Below, one piece after another: positions 46,691 through 56,077 of a DNA stretch of 64,000 bases. The DNA is from Sinorhizobium sojae CCBAU 05684 (GTDB lineage Bacteria > Pseudomonadota > Alphaproteobacteria > Rhizobiales > Rhizobiaceae): assembly GCF_002288525.1 (NCBI RefSeq), contig NZ_CP023067.1, forward strand, positions 1,240,001 through 1,304,000, in the 5' to 3' direction. The position numbers were made by a program, and so were the translations under genes. The number at the start of each line of letters is the position of its first letter. Position 1 is the first letter of the stretch. The notes under the pieces were generated by a model, which saw only the letters and a list, made by a program, of their open reading frames with translations, was not told the DNA's origin and searched no databases.

Positions 46691-47110
46691 CTACAGGGCC
46701 TGTCGGATCTTCTCCGCGTTTGCGGCCAACACGTCGCCGTCTTCCATCTGTCCGGAATGGGGCCTTAGCGGAACGCCGGCGCGACGCGGAATGACATGGA
46801 AATGCAGGTGGAAAACCGATTGGCCGGCCGGGGCCTCATTGAACTGCATGATGGTGACGCCATCCGCGTCGAAGGCCTCCTTCGCTGCGATCGCGACCTT
46901 CTGAACCGTCTCGATCAATGCGGGCAGGGTGGCGGGGTTCGCGTCGAGAAGGTTACGGGACGATGCCTTCGGCAATACCAGGACATGCCCTTCCGCCTGC
47001 GGCATGACGTCCATGAACGCCACCGTCGCATCGTCTTCATAGACCCGATGGGAGGGAATCTCGCCGCGCAGGATCTTGGCAAAGATGTTGCTGGTGTCGT
47101 AGCCGCTCAT
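46691..47110 (-). CDS. HIT-family hydrolase (histidine triad)
   Basis: 139 aa with the catalytic triad HLHFHVIP (H101, H103, H105) and N-terminal FAKILRGEIPSHRVYED. Family members hydrolyse nucleoside phosphoramidates or dinucleotides. It is convergent with azlD (6 bp between stops). Confidence 0.92.
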   Translation of the reverse strand: MSGYDTSNIFAKILRGEIPSHRVYEDDATVAFMDVMPQAEGHVLVLPKASSRNLLDANPATLPALIETVQKVAIAAKEAFDADGVTIMQFNEAPAGQSVFHLHFHVIPRRAGVPLRPHSGQMEDGDVLAANAEKIRQAL

Positions 47111-47127
47111 GTCATTTCCTCTTGTTG

Positions 47128-47154
47128 GAGCGCCGCCGAAATTCCACGGCGCTC
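47128..47154 (-). terminator. Intergenic hairpin between the FemAB-like and HIT genes
   Basis: An 8-bp perfect stem GAGCGCCG/CGGCGCTC with an 11-nt loop in a 51-bp gap. On the minus strand it follows the FemAB-like stop and precedes the HIT start; there is no strong T-run, so it may be partial. Confidence 0.5.
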
Positions 47155-47161
47155 GTCGGTT

Positions 47162-48343
47162 TCATTGTCGCGCACTTTTGCGGAAGGGACCGTGCTCCGC
47201 AAGGAATTCGCCGGTCTCTTCCACATCGCGGCGTTCCCGTTCCAGGTAGTCCGCGACCGCGCGCGCCAGTCCGGGATGGGTGATGAAATGGGCCGAATGG
47301 GTCGTCACCGGCATGTAGCCGCGCGCCAGCTTGTGCTCACCCTGCGCTCCGGCCTCTACGCGCTGCAGTCCCCGGGCGATCGCAAAGTCGATCGCCTGGT
47401 GATAGCAGACCTCGAAATGCAGGAAGGGGTGATCCTCGATGCAGCCCCAGTGCCGTCCGTATAGAGCATCGCCGCCGATGAAGTTGATGGCGCCGGCGAT
47501 GTACCGGCCGGCCCGTTTGGCCATGACCAGCAGGATGTCGTCGGCCATCCGCTCGCCGATCAGGGAGTAGAAGTCGCGCGTCAGGTAGGGACGCCCCCAT
47601 TTGCGCCCGCCCGTGTCCATGTAGAAGGCGAAGAACTGGTCCCACATGTCTTCGGTCAGGTCGCTGCCGGTAAGCCAATCGATCGTGATTCCGTTCTCGA
47701 CGGCGGTGCGGCGCTCCTTCTTCAGCGCCTTGCGCTTTCGCGACGCAAGGGTATCGAGGAAATCGTCATGCGAGTTGTAGCCGGCATTGATGAAATGAAA
47801 CTGCTGGTCCGTCCGGTGCAGGAAACCAGCCCGCTCGAAAACCGGCATTTCGTCGGCAGGAGCGAAGGTCACATGGGCAGAGGAGACGCTGTGTCGGCGC
47901 GTGAGTTCTTTGAGCCCCGCAGCCAGCGCATCACGCCCCGGTCGGGGATCGGTCCCCTCGGCGGTCAGGAGGCGCGGGCCAGTGACCGGCGTGAAAGGCA
48001 CCGAACACTGCAGCTTCGGATAATAGCGCCCCCCCGCCTGCTCGAACGCATTTGCCCAGCCATGGTCGAAGACATATTCGCCCTGGCTATGGTTCTTCAT
48101 GTAACAGATGAGGGCACCGGTGAGGGATCCATCCGCATCCTCCATCAGGAGATGTTGCCCCAGCCAGCCTGTCTGCGCCGTCGCCGAGCCGGATTGCTCC
48201 AGCGCCGACAGATAGGCATGCGAGACGAACGGGTTATAGGCCGTGCCGGGATGCTCTTTCGAAGCGCCGGCAAGCCGATCCCAGTTCGCGGGCGAGATCG
48301 CGGTGAACGAATGCTCGATGCGGATGGTGATCGCGTCTGACAT
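47162..48343 (-). CDS. FemAB-like GNAT (peptidogalycan biosynthesis, PF04339 type)
   Basis: 393 aa. Features are SASKRKALKKERR-like basic region (SRKRKALKKERRTAVEN), the GNAT-like GRHWGCIEDHPFLHFEVCY and HKLARGYMPVTTHSAHF toward the C-terminus, matching the FemAB-like family formerly called DUF482. It is likely an aminoacyl- or acyl-transferase. It lies 4 bp upstream-adjacent to the GDPD gene on the same strand. Substrate is unknown. Confidence 0.85.
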   Translation of the reverse strand: MSDAITIRIEHSFTAISPANWDRLAGASKEHPGTAYNPFVSHAYLSALEQSGSATAQTGWLGQHLLMEDADGSLTGALICYMKNHSQGEYVFDHGWANAFEQAGGRYYPKLQCSVPFTPVTGPRLLTAEGTDPRPGRDALAAGLKELTRRHSVSSAHVTFAPADEMPVFERAGFLHRTDQQFHFINAGYNSHDDFLDTLASRKRKALKKERRTAVENGITIDWLTGSDLTEDMWDQFFAFYMDTGGRKWGRPYLTRDFYSLIGERMADDILLVMAKRAGRYIAGAINFIGGDALYGRHWGCIEDHPFLHFEVCYHQAIDFAIARGLQRVEAGAQGEHKLARGYMPVTTHSAHFITHPGLARAVADYLERERRDVEETGEFLAEHGPFRKSARQ

Positions 48344-48347
48344 GACC

Positions 48348-49073
48348 TTAGGAAATCATGGTCTCCCGTGGATCGAAACCTTCGAATGTCATTTGATCGG
48401 CATGGGCGAAGGTATGTTCCTGTGCCCGCCGGTCGCGCACGGTCCAGGTGATGACCGTGCAGCCAAGGGTGCGCTCCTTGGTGATGAACGGGTTCGGCAG
48501 GTCGCCGTAGAAATAGGAAATGAAATCGAGGCCGAGTTGCATCGCTTCTTCGTGCACGAAGAAAATTTCCGGTTTGGAGCCTTCGGCGGTCAGCCCGAGC
48601 GGATGGGGGGCGTCGAGCGCCTTCAGGTCCCTGAGCAGCCAATGGTCGAAGCTCATCAGCGCCACTGGCCCCTTGTAACCCTCCAGCGTGTCGAGCACGG
48701 CTGCCGCGAAGCCCTCGTCGTCGCCCTTCCGGCCCTTGAGTTCAAGGACGAGCGGTACGCGACCGTCGACGAGCCGAAGAAGTTGCGACAGTGTCGGCAC
48801 CTTGTCCCCGGTACCGCCGACGGAGAGGAGGCCGAGTTCTGCAGCCGTTTTCGCCCGGACATCCCCCTTCAGCCCGCAGAGACGCTGCAGGTCGTCATCA
48901 TGAAAGACGACCGGGCTGCTGTCCGCCGTGTATTGCAGGTCGCACTCGATCGCGAAGCCCGCCTCGACGGCGCGGGCGAAGGCCGAAAGCGTGTTCTCCC
49001 AGACTTCGCGGTTCATGTCGTGATAGCCGCGATGCGCGATCGGCTGGGCCTTGAGAAAGGACGTGTCCTTCAT
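48348..49073 (-). CDS. Glycerophosphodiester phosphodiesterase
   Basis: 241 aa cytoplasmic GDPD. HRGYHD (H14/R15), IECDLQYT (E43/D45) and VVFHDDDLQRL (H58) provide the metal and catalytic residues; LVLELKGR and TWTVRDRR complete the barrel. It has no signal peptide. It hydrolyses glycerophosphodiesters to glycerol-3-phosphate. It follows the RidA gene by 15 bp and precedes the FemAB-like gene by 4 bp. Confidence 0.92.
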   Translation of the reverse strand: MKDTSFLKAQPIAHRGYHDMNREVWENTLSAFARAVEAGFAIECDLQYTADSSPVVFHDDDLQRLCGLKGDVRAKTAAELGLLSVGGTGDKVPTLSQLLRLVDGRVPLVLELKGRKGDDEGFAAAVLDTLEGYKGPVALMSFDHWLLRDLKALDAPHPLGLTAEGSKPEIFFVHEEAMQLGLDFISYFYGDLPNPFITKERTLGCTVITWTVRDRRAQEHTFAHADQMTFEGFDPRETMIS

Positions 49074-49088
49074 AAATGGCGTCCCTGA

Positions 49089-49556
49089 TCAGGCGATCTC
49101 GAGGATGGCGTCGATCTCGACCGCCGCATTGAAGGGCAGGGAGGCCATGCCGACCGCTGCGCGCGCGTGCTTGCCGGCTTCGCCGAGCACATTCGCCAGG
49201 AGATTCGAGGCGCCGTTGATGACGAGATGTTGTTCGGTGAACTCCGGTGTGGAGGCGACGAAGCCGTTGATCTTGACGAGGCGGCGAATGCGACCGAGAT
49301 CGCCGCCGAGTGCCGCCTTTGCCTGCGCAAGGATGTTGATCGCGCAAAGCTCGGCCGCCCGTTGTGCCGCCGCGACGTCGACCTCCTTACCGACGTGCCC
49401 CGTAACCGCGACCTTGCCGCTTTCCATGGGCAATTGCCCGGAAATATGGAGCGTCGAGCCGGTGACGACGAAAGGAACGTAGTTCGCGACAGGCGCGACC
49501 GCCTGCGGAAGCTCGATACCGAGTTCGTTGAGGCGCGTTTCGATCTCTGCGGACAT
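49089..49556 (-). CDS. RidA/YjgF-family protein
   Basis: 155 aa. Domain VTGSTLHISGQLP through KINGFVAS and ARAAVGMASLPFNAAVEIDAI, with the ligand-binding Arg in the last motif. RidA enzymes deaminate reactive enamines/imines; this longer version belongs to a RidA subfamily of unclear specificity. First of the minus-strand HIT/FemAB/GDPD/RidA run; it is divergent from the EipB gene. Confidence 0.9.
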   Translation of the reverse strand: MSAEIETRLNELGIELPQAVAPVANYVPFVVTGSTLHISGQLPMESGKVAVTGHVGKEVDVAAAQRAAELCAINILAQAKAALGGDLGRIRRLVKINGFVASTPEFTEQHLVINGASNLLANVLGEAGKHARAAVGMASLPFNAAVEIDAILEIA

Positions 49557-49689
49557 AGGGGGCTCCGTTGTTGTCTTTTGTGATAAAATCCGTCATGCAG
49601 GCAGGATTGGCTCGAGCCGGGTGGCGCTGCCTTGTTTCTGCCGAACGCTTGTTTAACGCATTGACGGCGAGTCCAACAGGAGGAAACGG

Positions 49690-50511
49690 ATGTTTCGCAA
49701 AGGCTTCGGTCTCGTCGCTTTCTCGTGCGCCTGGCTCGCCGCGGCGGCCGCTTCCGACGTGGCCAATGCCGGTACGCTCGCGCCTCACCGCGCCGTCTAC
49801 GACCTCGAGCTGAAGAATGCCTCCGAACGTTCCGGCATTACCGGAATGTACGGGCGCATGGTCTACGAGTTCATCGGTTCCGCCTGCGAAGGATACACGG
49901 TCAGCTTCCGGTTCGTGACTCAGGTGGACACGGGTGAAGAAGTTCGCCTGACAGACCAGCAGACGACCACCTTCGAAGATATGAGAACCGGCAGCTTCCG
50001 CTTCCTGACACGTTCCTTCACGGATGAGAAGCTGGACAAGGAAGTACGCGGCAGCGCGCATGAGGAGACGTCCGGCGTCAAGGTGGAACTGACCGTGCCC
50101 GACAAGCGCGAAGTGGCGTTGGCCGCAAGCCGATTTCCGACCGAACACATGCTGGAGGTGATCGAGCGTGCCAAGAGGGGCGAAACCTTCTTCGAATCCC
50201 GCATCTTCGATGGCTCCGATTCGGGCGACAAGACGCTGATCACCTCGACCTTTGTCGGCAAGGCACGCGAACCGGCGCCGGATGACGCGGACGCCGGCAA
50301 TGCCGGCAAGCTGGCGGGCGAAAGCTATTGGCCGGTGACGATCTCCTACTTCAACGACGGAGCCACCGGCGATGCGGTGCCCATCTACCGCATGTCTTTC
50401 AAGCTCTACGACAATGGCGTCACCCGTGATCTGACGATGGACTACGGCGACTTCGTTCTGACCGGCAAACTTGCCGAACTCGAAGTCTTCAAGGCGGAAG
50501 ACTGCAAATAA
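49690..50511 (+). CDS. eipB: Periplasmic envelope integrity protein EipB (DUF1849)
   Basis: 273 aa. A Sec signal ends near ANA-G (about residue 28), followed by APHRAVYDLELKNA and a DUF1849 beta-spiral region. Two cysteines, one in GSACEGY (about C62) and one near the C-terminus (AEDCK), are placed like the disulfide described for Brucella EipB. EipB supports outer-envelope integrity. AGGAGG precedes the start. Confidence 0.88.
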   Translation: MFRKGFGLVAFSCAWLAAAAASDVANAGTLAPHRAVYDLELKNASERSGITGMYGRMVYEFIGSACEGYTVSFRFVTQVDTGEEVRLTDQQTTTFEDMRTGSFRFLTRSFTDEKLDKEVRGSAHEETSGVKVELTVPDKREVALAASRFPTEHMLEVIERAKRGETFFESRIFDGSDSGDKTLITSTFVGKAREPAPDDADAGNAGKLAGESYWPVTISYFNDGATGDAVPIYRMSFKLYDNGVTRDLTMDYGDFVLTGKLAELEVFKAEDCK

Positions 50512-50775
50512 TACATGTCGTCCCGAGTGTGTGCAGCGGTTCGGGACAACGACATGCGTGACGTCCTCAAGCGCGTCGCACGAAAAACGCGATGCGCTTT
50601 TGGCGGCAAATCTGACTTCGTGTCTTGATTTGTCGGACGGTTGCGGCTAAGGGCTGGCCATTCCACACGTGAGGCATGGGGTTATCCGGGAGAAATCCGG
50701 ATCGTTCCGCCGGTGGGCACATCGATATGTGCTCGACGCCTTGCGGAGGTTCAACCGGAAAAGGAGAATAAAGGC
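50512..50775 (+). promoter_or_regulatory. rpsB promoter/leader region with hairpins
   Basis: 264-bp untranslated space before rpsB. A hairpin ATCCGG...CCGGAT (about 50683-50700) and a second 8-bp one GGGCACAT-CGAT-ATGTGCTC (50715-50734, one wobble) precede AAGGAG. Alphaproteobacterial rpsB leaders are known to be structured and S2-responsive, so feedback regulation by S2 is plausible. TCTTGATTTG (about 50620) could be a -35, but no firm -10 was seen. Confidence 0.5.
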
Positions 50776-51543
50776 ATGGCATTGCCTGATTTTAGCATGC
50801 GCCAGCTTCTCGAAGCAGGCGTCCACTTCGGTCACCAGACGCACCGCTGGAACCCGAAGATGAAGCCGTACATCTTCGGCGACCGCAACAACGTCCACAT
50901 CATCGACCTCGCTCAGACCGTGCCGATGCTGTCGCGCGCCCTTCAGGTCGTCAGCGACACCGTTGCCAGCGGCGGCCGCGTGCTCTTCGTCGGCACCAAG
51001 CGCCAGGCCTCGGAAATCATCGCTGACGCAGCAAAGCGCTCCGCCCAGTACTACGTCAACGCCCGCTGGCTCGGCGGCATGATGACCAACTGGAAGACGA
51101 TCTCCAACTCGATCCAGCGTCTGCGCAAGCTCGACGAGATTCTCGCTTCCGAAGCTTCCGGCTTCACGAAGAAGGAGCGCCTGAACCTCGAGCGCGAGCG
51201 CGAAAAGCTGAACCGTGCGCTCGGCGGTATCCGCGACATGGGCGGCACGCCGGACCTGATGTTCATCATCGACACAAACAAGGAATCGATCGCGATCGAA
51301 GAAGCCAAGCGTCTTGGCATTCCGGTCGTCGCCATCATCGACTCCAACTGCGATCCGGACCTGATCGATTACCCGATCCCCGGCAATGACGACGCGTCGC
51401 GTGCGATCGCCCTTTATTGCGACCTCGTCGCGCGCGCAGCCATCGACGGCATTGCGCGTCAGCAGGGCGCAGCCGGCCGTGACCTCGGCGCAGCCGAAGA
51501 GGTTCCGGTCGAGCCGGCTCTCGACGAATCGTCCGAAGCCTGA
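50776..51543 (+). CDS. rpsB: 30S ribosomal protein S2
   Basis: 255 aa. Starts [29 protein letters not shown] (split), with [16 protein letters not shown] and [23 protein letters not shown] family motifs. The ATG at 50776 is preceded by AAGGAG; an upstream frame extension is rejected. It opens the rpsB-tsf-pyrH-frr block. Confidence 0.98.
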   Translation: MALPDFSMRQLLEAGVHFGHQTHRWNPKMKPYIFGDRNNVHIIDLAQTVPMLSRALQVVSDTVASGGRVLFVGTKRQASEIIADAAKRSAQYYVNARWLGGMMTNWKTISNSIQRLRKLDEILASEASGFTKKERLNLEREREKLNRALGGIRDMGGTPDLMFIIDTNKESIAIEEAKRLGIPVVAIIDSNCDPDLIDYPIPGNDDASRAIALYCDLVARAAIDGIARQQGAAGRDLGAAEEVPVEPALDESSEA

Positions 51544-51589
51544 CCGGGAGATCGGCAGCAGTCGCTGCCGTATTCCATGAATTGTCCGG

Positions 51590-51633
51590 ACGAGGCCGTT
51601 TCTGATGGAAATCTGAACGGCCTCGTTCTTTTC
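51590..51633 (+). terminator. Terminator between rpsB and tsf
   Basis: A 10-bp perfect stem ACGAGGCCGT/ACGGCCTCGT with a 17-nt loop, followed by TCTTTTC. It may fully or partly terminate the rpsB message. Confidence 0.8.
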
Positions 51634-51788
51634 AGCCGGGAATGGCGCGGCTCCGAGAATTAGCCCGCGCCGCACCACGATGACGACGTCATCACGGTGT
51701 CACATGCAAAGGCCATTCCCTGCCAAACCTTCTGGCACAGCGCCACTTGCTGTTGGCGCGCCAGCGAAACAGACGAAGAGGCATGAAG

Positions 51789-52712
51789 ATGACTGTTACT
51801 GCCGCGATGGTGAAGGATCTGCGCGAGAAGACCGGCGCAGGCATGATGGATTGCAAGAAGGCGCTTGCTGAGACCAACGGCGATATGGAAGCCGCGATCG
51901 ACTGGCTGCGCGCCAAGGGCATCGCGAAGGCCGACAAGAAGTCCGGCCGCACCGCTGCCGAAGGTCTCGTTGGTATCGCCAGCGCCGGCAACAAGGCCGT
52001 TGTCGTCGAGATCAACTCCGAGACCGACTTCGTCGCTCGCAACGAGGCCTTCCAGGACCTCGTCCGCGGCGTCGCCAGCGTCGCGCTCGGTACGGACGGC
52101 AGCGTTGAGGCCGTTGCCAACGCGACCTATCCGGCCACCGGCAAGTCTGTGGAAGAAACCATCAAGGACGCGATTGCGACGATCGGCGAGAACATGACGC
52201 TGCGTCGTTCCGCCCTGCTCGCTGTCGAGGATGGCGTTGTCGCGACCTACATCCATAATGCCGCCGGCGATGGTATCGGCAAGCTTGGGGTTCTGGTCGC
52301 GCTGAAGTCCACGGGCGACAAGGAAGCGCTGAACGCCATCGGCCGTCAGGTTGCCATGCACGTCGCCGCGACCAACCCGCTCGCCGTCCGTCCGAGCGAG
52401 ATCGATCCGGCGGTTGCCGAACGCGAGCGCAATGTCTTCATCGAGCAGTCGCGCGCTTCGGGCAAGCCGGACAACATCATCGAGAAGATGGTGGAGGGCC
52501 GTATGCGCAAGTTCTTCGAGGAAGTCGCGCTTCTCTCGCAGGCCTTTGTGATGAACCCCGACCAGACCGTCGAAGCGGCCCTCAAGGAAGCCGAAAAGAA
52601 CGTCGGCGCGCCGATCGAGGTTACGGGCATCGCTCGCCTGCTGCTCGGCGAAGGCGTAGAGAAAGAAGAGTCCGACTTCGCAGCCGAAGTGGCAGCCGCC
52701 GCCAAGGGTTGA
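51789..52712 (+). CDS. tsf: Translation elongation factor Ts
   Basis: 307 aa. The N-domain [20 protein letters not shown] and the core [10 protein letters not shown] motif that contacts EF-Tu. The ATG at 51789 is chosen to match family length; an ATG two codons earlier (51783) is possible. It exchanges GDP on EF-Tu. Confidence 0.98.
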   Translation: MTVTAAMVKDLREKTGAGMMDCKKALAETNGDMEAAIDWLRAKGIAKADKKSGRTAAEGLVGIASAGNKAVVVEINSETDFVARNEAFQDLVRGVASVALGTDGSVEAVANATYPATGKSVEETIKDAIATIGENMTLRRSALLAVEDGVVATYIHNAAGDGIGKLGVLVALKSTGDKEALNAIGRQVAMHVAATNPLAVRPSEIDPAVAERERNVFIEQSRASGKPDNIIEKMVEGRMRKFFEEVALLSQAFVMNPDQTVEAALKEAEKNVGAPIEVTGIARLLLGEGVEKEESDFAAEVAAAAKG

Positions 52713-52739
52713 TTTCTTCTTCCCGATTGGGAAAAGCTC

Positions 52740-52767
52740 AGGGCATCGCGTGACAACGCGGTGCCCT
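52740..52767 (+). terminator. Hairpin after tsf
   Basis: An 11-bp stem AGGGCATCGCG/CGCGGTGCCCT (one wobble) with a TGACAA loop, followed by TCGTGT. The poor T-run makes efficient termination uncertain. It stands 28 bp past the tsf stop. Confidence 0.6.
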
Positions 52768-52905
52768 TCGTGTATCCGGCATTCGTCATTGCGTCGGGCC
52801 CGCTGGAACGCACATCGAGGCGGTCGATACCACGCAATCGGATTTTTCCTTGTTGCCGCTGTGCGCGCCTTTCGCGCATGCGTGCCGATCTGTTCAGGAG
52901 TGATG

Positions 52906-53628
52906 ATGTCGGCCAACCCAATCTATAAGCGCGTTCTTCTCAAAGCCTCTGGCGAAGCCTTGATGGGGAGCCAGGGCTTCGGCATCGATGTGGCGGTTGC
53001 CGATCGGATCGCATCGGACATCGCCGAAGCTCGGGCCATGGGCGTTGAAGTCGGCGTCGTCGTCGGCGGGGGCAATATTTTCCGCGGCGTGGCGGTCGCC
53101 TCCAAGGGCGGCGACCGGGTGACGGGCGATCACATGGGCATGCTGGCGACCGTCATCAATGCGCTTGCCCTTGCAACATCGCTACGCAAACTCGATATCG
53201 ATACGGTGGTGCTCTCGGCGATCGCGATGCCGGAGATTTGCGAAAGCTTCTCGCAGCGCGCGACGCTTTATCACCTTTCTCTGGGGCGTGTGGTGATCTT
53301 TGCCGGCGGTACCGGCAATCCGTTCTTCACGACGGATTCGGCGGCGGCGCTTCGTGCCGCGGAGATGGGTGCGGAGGCGATCTTCAAGGGAACGCAGGTC
53401 GACGGAATCTATTCCGCCGACCCGAAGAAAGTTCCTTCTGCCACCCGCTTCGATCGGCTGACCCATAGCGAGGTCCTCGAAAAGGGATTGGCCGTGATGG
53501 ACGTTGCCGCGGTGGCGCTCGCGCGGGAAAATGCCATTCCGATCGTCGTTTTCTCAATCCACGAGAAAGGCGGGTTCGCAGAGATATTGACCGGTGGCGG
53601 CCGCGCCACCATCGTTACGGACAACTGA
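52906..53628 (+). CDS. pyrH: UMP kinase
   Basis: 240 aa hexameric amino-acid-kinase fold enzyme. [14 protein letters not shown] (phosphate loop), [28 protein letters not shown] and the UMP site [14 protein letters not shown]. The ATG at 52906 was chosen because AGGAG ends 5 bp upstream; the ATG at 52903 is 1 codon earlier. It phosphorylates UMP for pyrimidine supply. Confidence 0.97.
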   Translation: MSANPIYKRVLLKASGEALMGSQGFGIDVAVADRIASDIAEARAMGVEVGVVVGGGNIFRGVAVASKGGDRVTGDHMGMLATVINALALATSLRKLDIDTVVLSAIAMPEICESFSQRATLYHLSLGRVVIFAGGTGNPFFTTDSAAALRAAEMGAEAIFKGTQVDGIYSADPKKVPSATRFDRLTHSEVLEKGLAVMDVAAVALARENAIPIVVFSIHEKGGFAEILTGGGRATIVTDN

Positions 53629-53677
53629 TAATCTGCGGGGGCCCGGTGGGCCGCCTAACAGAACGGGAGCTAAAATC

Positions 53678-54238
53678 ATGAGTGAAGGTGTGGATCTGAA
53701 GGAACTGAAGCGCCGGATGGACGGGGCGATTGCCGCGTTCAAGCACGACATCGCATCGCTTCGTACCGGCCGCGCATCGGCAAACGTTCTCGATCCGGTG
53801 ACCGTCGAGGCCTACGGATCGCGTATGCCGCTGAACCAGGTCGCCAACGTCACGGTCCCGGAAGCGCGGATGCTCTCGGTTTCGGTTTGGGACAAATCCA
53901 TGGTCGGCGCCGTCGAGCGGGCGATCAGGGAAGCCAATCTGGGCCTCAATCCGATCGTGGATGGGCAGAACCTGCGCATCCCGCTGCCGGAGCTGAACGA
54001 GGAGCGCCGCAAGTCGCTGGTAAAGGTCGCGCATGACTATGCCGAGAAGGGCAAGGTAGCGGTGCGCCATGTCCGCCGCGACGGCATGGATGACCTGAAA
54101 AAAGCCGAAAAGGATGGCGAGATCGGCCAGGATGAGAGCCGCGCCCAGTCAGAACGCGTGCAAAAGATGACCGATGAAATGATCTCCGAAATCGACCGCT
54201 TGCTCGCGGAGAAGGAAAAGGAAATCATGCAGGTCTGA
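53678..54238 (+). CDS. frr: Ribosome recycling factor
   Basis: 186 aa. Starts [18 protein letters not shown], with [21 protein letters not shown] and [17 protein letters not shown] typical of RRF. The ATG at 53678 is 49 bp past pyrH with AACGGGAG upstream. It separates ribosomal subunits with EF-G after termination. Confidence 0.98.
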   Translation: MSEGVDLKELKRRMDGAIAAFKHDIASLRTGRASANVLDPVTVEAYGSRMPLNQVANVTVPEARMLSVSVWDKSMVGAVERAIREANLGLNPIVDGQNLRIPLPELNEERRKSLVKVAHDYAEKGKVAVRHVRRDGMDDLKKAEKDGEIGQDESRAQSERVQKMTDEMISEIDRLLAEKEKEIMQV

Positions 54239-54274
54239 CCCGTTAGAATGTGAGTCTCTATTTTCGGACAGCCC

Positions 54275-55018
54275 ATGCCAGATATCACCTTCACAAACGT
54301 ACCGGCTCACGTCGCCATTATCATGGACGGCAACGGTCGTTGGGCGAACGCGCGTGGACTGCCCCGCACGATGGGCCACCGCAAGGGAGTCGAAGCGGTC
54401 CGCGGCGCGGTGAAGACGGCCGCGGAGCTGGGCGTCCGCTATCTGACTCTGTTTGCATTTTCCTCGGAAAACTGGAGCCGGCCCGAGGATGAGGTCAGCG
54501 ACCTCATGGGCCTGCTCAAGACATTCGTCCGGCGGGATCTGGCCGACCTGCATCGCGAGAACGTCCGCATCCGCGTTATCGGCGACCGCGCGAATCTGAC
54601 CAGCGATATCCTGCCGCTCTTGCTCGAGGCGGAGGAGACGACAAGCGGCAATACGGGGATCACCCTGGTGATCGCCTTCAACTACGGCGCGCGGGACGAA
54701 TTGGCGAGAGCAATGCGGCGCCTGGCTGAAGAGGTGGCCGCCGGCCGTCTTTCTCCCGGCGACATCACGGCGGAGCGGATCGCAGAAACAATCGACACGG
54801 CAGGCATTCCCGATCCCGATCTCATCCTTCGGACGAGCGGAGAGGAGCGCCTTTCCAATTTTCTGCTTTGGCAAGGAGCCTACTCCGAATTGCTGTTCAT
54901 TCCCGAGCTGTGGCCGGACTTCACGCGGGAGACGTTCATCGCAGCGATCGAGAAATATTCCGGCCGGGAACGCCGCTTTGGCGGACTGCCGCGACCGACT
55001 TTGGCGGTTGGCTCCTGA
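54275..55018 (+). CDS. uppS: Isoprenyl (undecaprenyl) diphosphate synthase
   Basis: 247 aa cis-prenyltransferase. [14 protein letters not shown] with the metal Asp, [21 protein letters not shown], and [21 protein letters not shown] are intact. It makes the lipid carrier for peptidoglycan and LPS. Its stop overlaps the cdsA start as TGATG. E. coli has dxr before it; here frr precedes directly. Confidence 0.97.
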   Translation: MPDITFTNVPAHVAIIMDGNGRWANARGLPRTMGHRKGVEAVRGAVKTAAELGVRYLTLFAFSSENWSRPEDEVSDLMGLLKTFVRRDLADLHRENVRIRVIGDRANLTSDILPLLLEAEETTSGNTGITLVIAFNYGARDELARAMRRLAEEVAAGRLSPGDITAERIAETIDTAGIPDPDLILRTSGEERLSNFLLWQGAYSELLFIPELWPDFTRETFIAAIEKYSGRERRFGGLPRPTLAVGS

Positions 55019-55851
55019 TGCAGACCGAGCTGAAGCTTAGAATCGCCTCCGCCGTCGTGCTCGCCGCGATTGCTCTGGGCGCCACCTGGGCGGGAGGCTT
55101 CGCTTTCCAGCTTCTGGCCGTCGCGATCGGCCTGTTGGTCTATTACGAGTGGTCGACGATCACGAGGCTCGTCGAAAGCGATTTCCGGGGCAATGCTTTC
55201 GGCTGGCTGTCGCAGGTTGTCGTCGCTGCGCTGGTGCTTCTTGACCATATGTCGTTGACCCTGCCTGTGCTCGCCGGTTCGATCGCGCTGGCGGCGCTGT
55301 GGGTGTCGATCAGGAAGGGAAGCTGGTGGCTGCCTGGTGGCATCGCCTATGCCGGCTTGACCAGCATATCCTTGGCGGCCATTCGCGGGGCGGATTATCT
55401 TGGCCTCATCGCGATGCTCTTCGTCTTCGCCGTCGTCTGGGGAACCGATATTTTCGCCTATTTTGTCGGCCGGGCGGTCGGGGGACCGAAGCTGGCTCCG
55501 GCGATTTCGCCGGGCAAGACCTGGTCGGGGGCGATCGGTGGTACAATCTGCGGGGTTCTTTCGGGCCTCGGCGTCTTCATGGCGCATTTCTCGCTGCAGG
55601 ACCTCCGTATTCCGGCCATTGCCCTCGTGCTCTCCATCGCCAGCCAGATTGGCGACCTGTTTGAATCCTTCATCAAGCGGCGCTTCGGCGTGAAGGACTC
55701 AAGCCGACTGATACCGGGGCACGGCGGAGTCATGGATCGGGTCGATGGATTGATTTTCGCCTGCGGAGCAGCGTTGCTTCTCGTGCTAGGCCAGCTCCTG
55801 TTGAGCGGCGGCCGGGAGTCCGCCTTTGGTTCCGTGCTTCTGGGTCTCTAG
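55018..55851 (+). CDS. cdsA: Phosphatidate cytidylyltransferase
   Basis: 277 aa, about seven to eight transmembrane helices. The signature SRLIPGHGGVMDRVDGL with the catalytic Asp pair sits at about residues 225-245, and WGTDIFAYFVGRAVGG is the preceding conserved segment. It makes CDP-diacylglycerol for phospholipid synthesis. The start overlaps uppS by 1 bp. Confidence 0.95.
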   Translation: MQTELKLRIASAVVLAAIALGATWAGGFAFQLLAVAIGLLVYYEWSTITRLVESDFRGNAFGWLSQVVVAALVLLDHMSLTLPVLAGSIALAALWVSIRKGSWWLPGGIAYAGLTSISLAAIRGADYLGLIAMLFVFAVVWGTDIFAYFVGRAVGGPKLAPAISPGKTWSGAIGGTICGVLSGLGVFMAHFSLQDLRIPAIALVLSIASQIGDLFESFIKRRFGVKDSSRLIPGHGGVMDRVDGLIFACGAALLLVLGQLLLSGGRESAFGSVLLGL

Positions 55852-55869
55852 GTTGCGCCGGTGGGCGGC

Positions 55870-55928
55870 CTACAGCGCCGCGCGTCTTATCAGGCGCGCA
55901 AAGGTCGATTTTGGGAGACATGCAGCAG
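55870..55928. repeat. Intergenic palindromic repeat, internally deleted copy
   Basis: 59 bp that align to the two ends of the 104-bp copy at 20503-20606. Its first 38 bases (CTACAGCGCCGCGCGTCTTA...) and last 21 (TTTTGGGAGACATGCAGCAG and neighbour) are kept, and about 45 bp in the middle are missing, the junction falling at GGTCG, which matches short near-repeats in the long copy. It lies 18 bp after the cdsA stop. Confidence 0.8.
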
Positions 55929-56077
55929 AAGCGCGGATGCGGAGTCTCACAGTTTTGTCATTGCCACCGTCGCTGCTTGCATAGTTTCTTAAAGCCCCAT
56001 GGAAATAAGAGTAGGATTATGCAGCATCTCGAAGTCGGACAGCGGTCATCGCCACAGCGGATGCGTTAGGAACCAAA

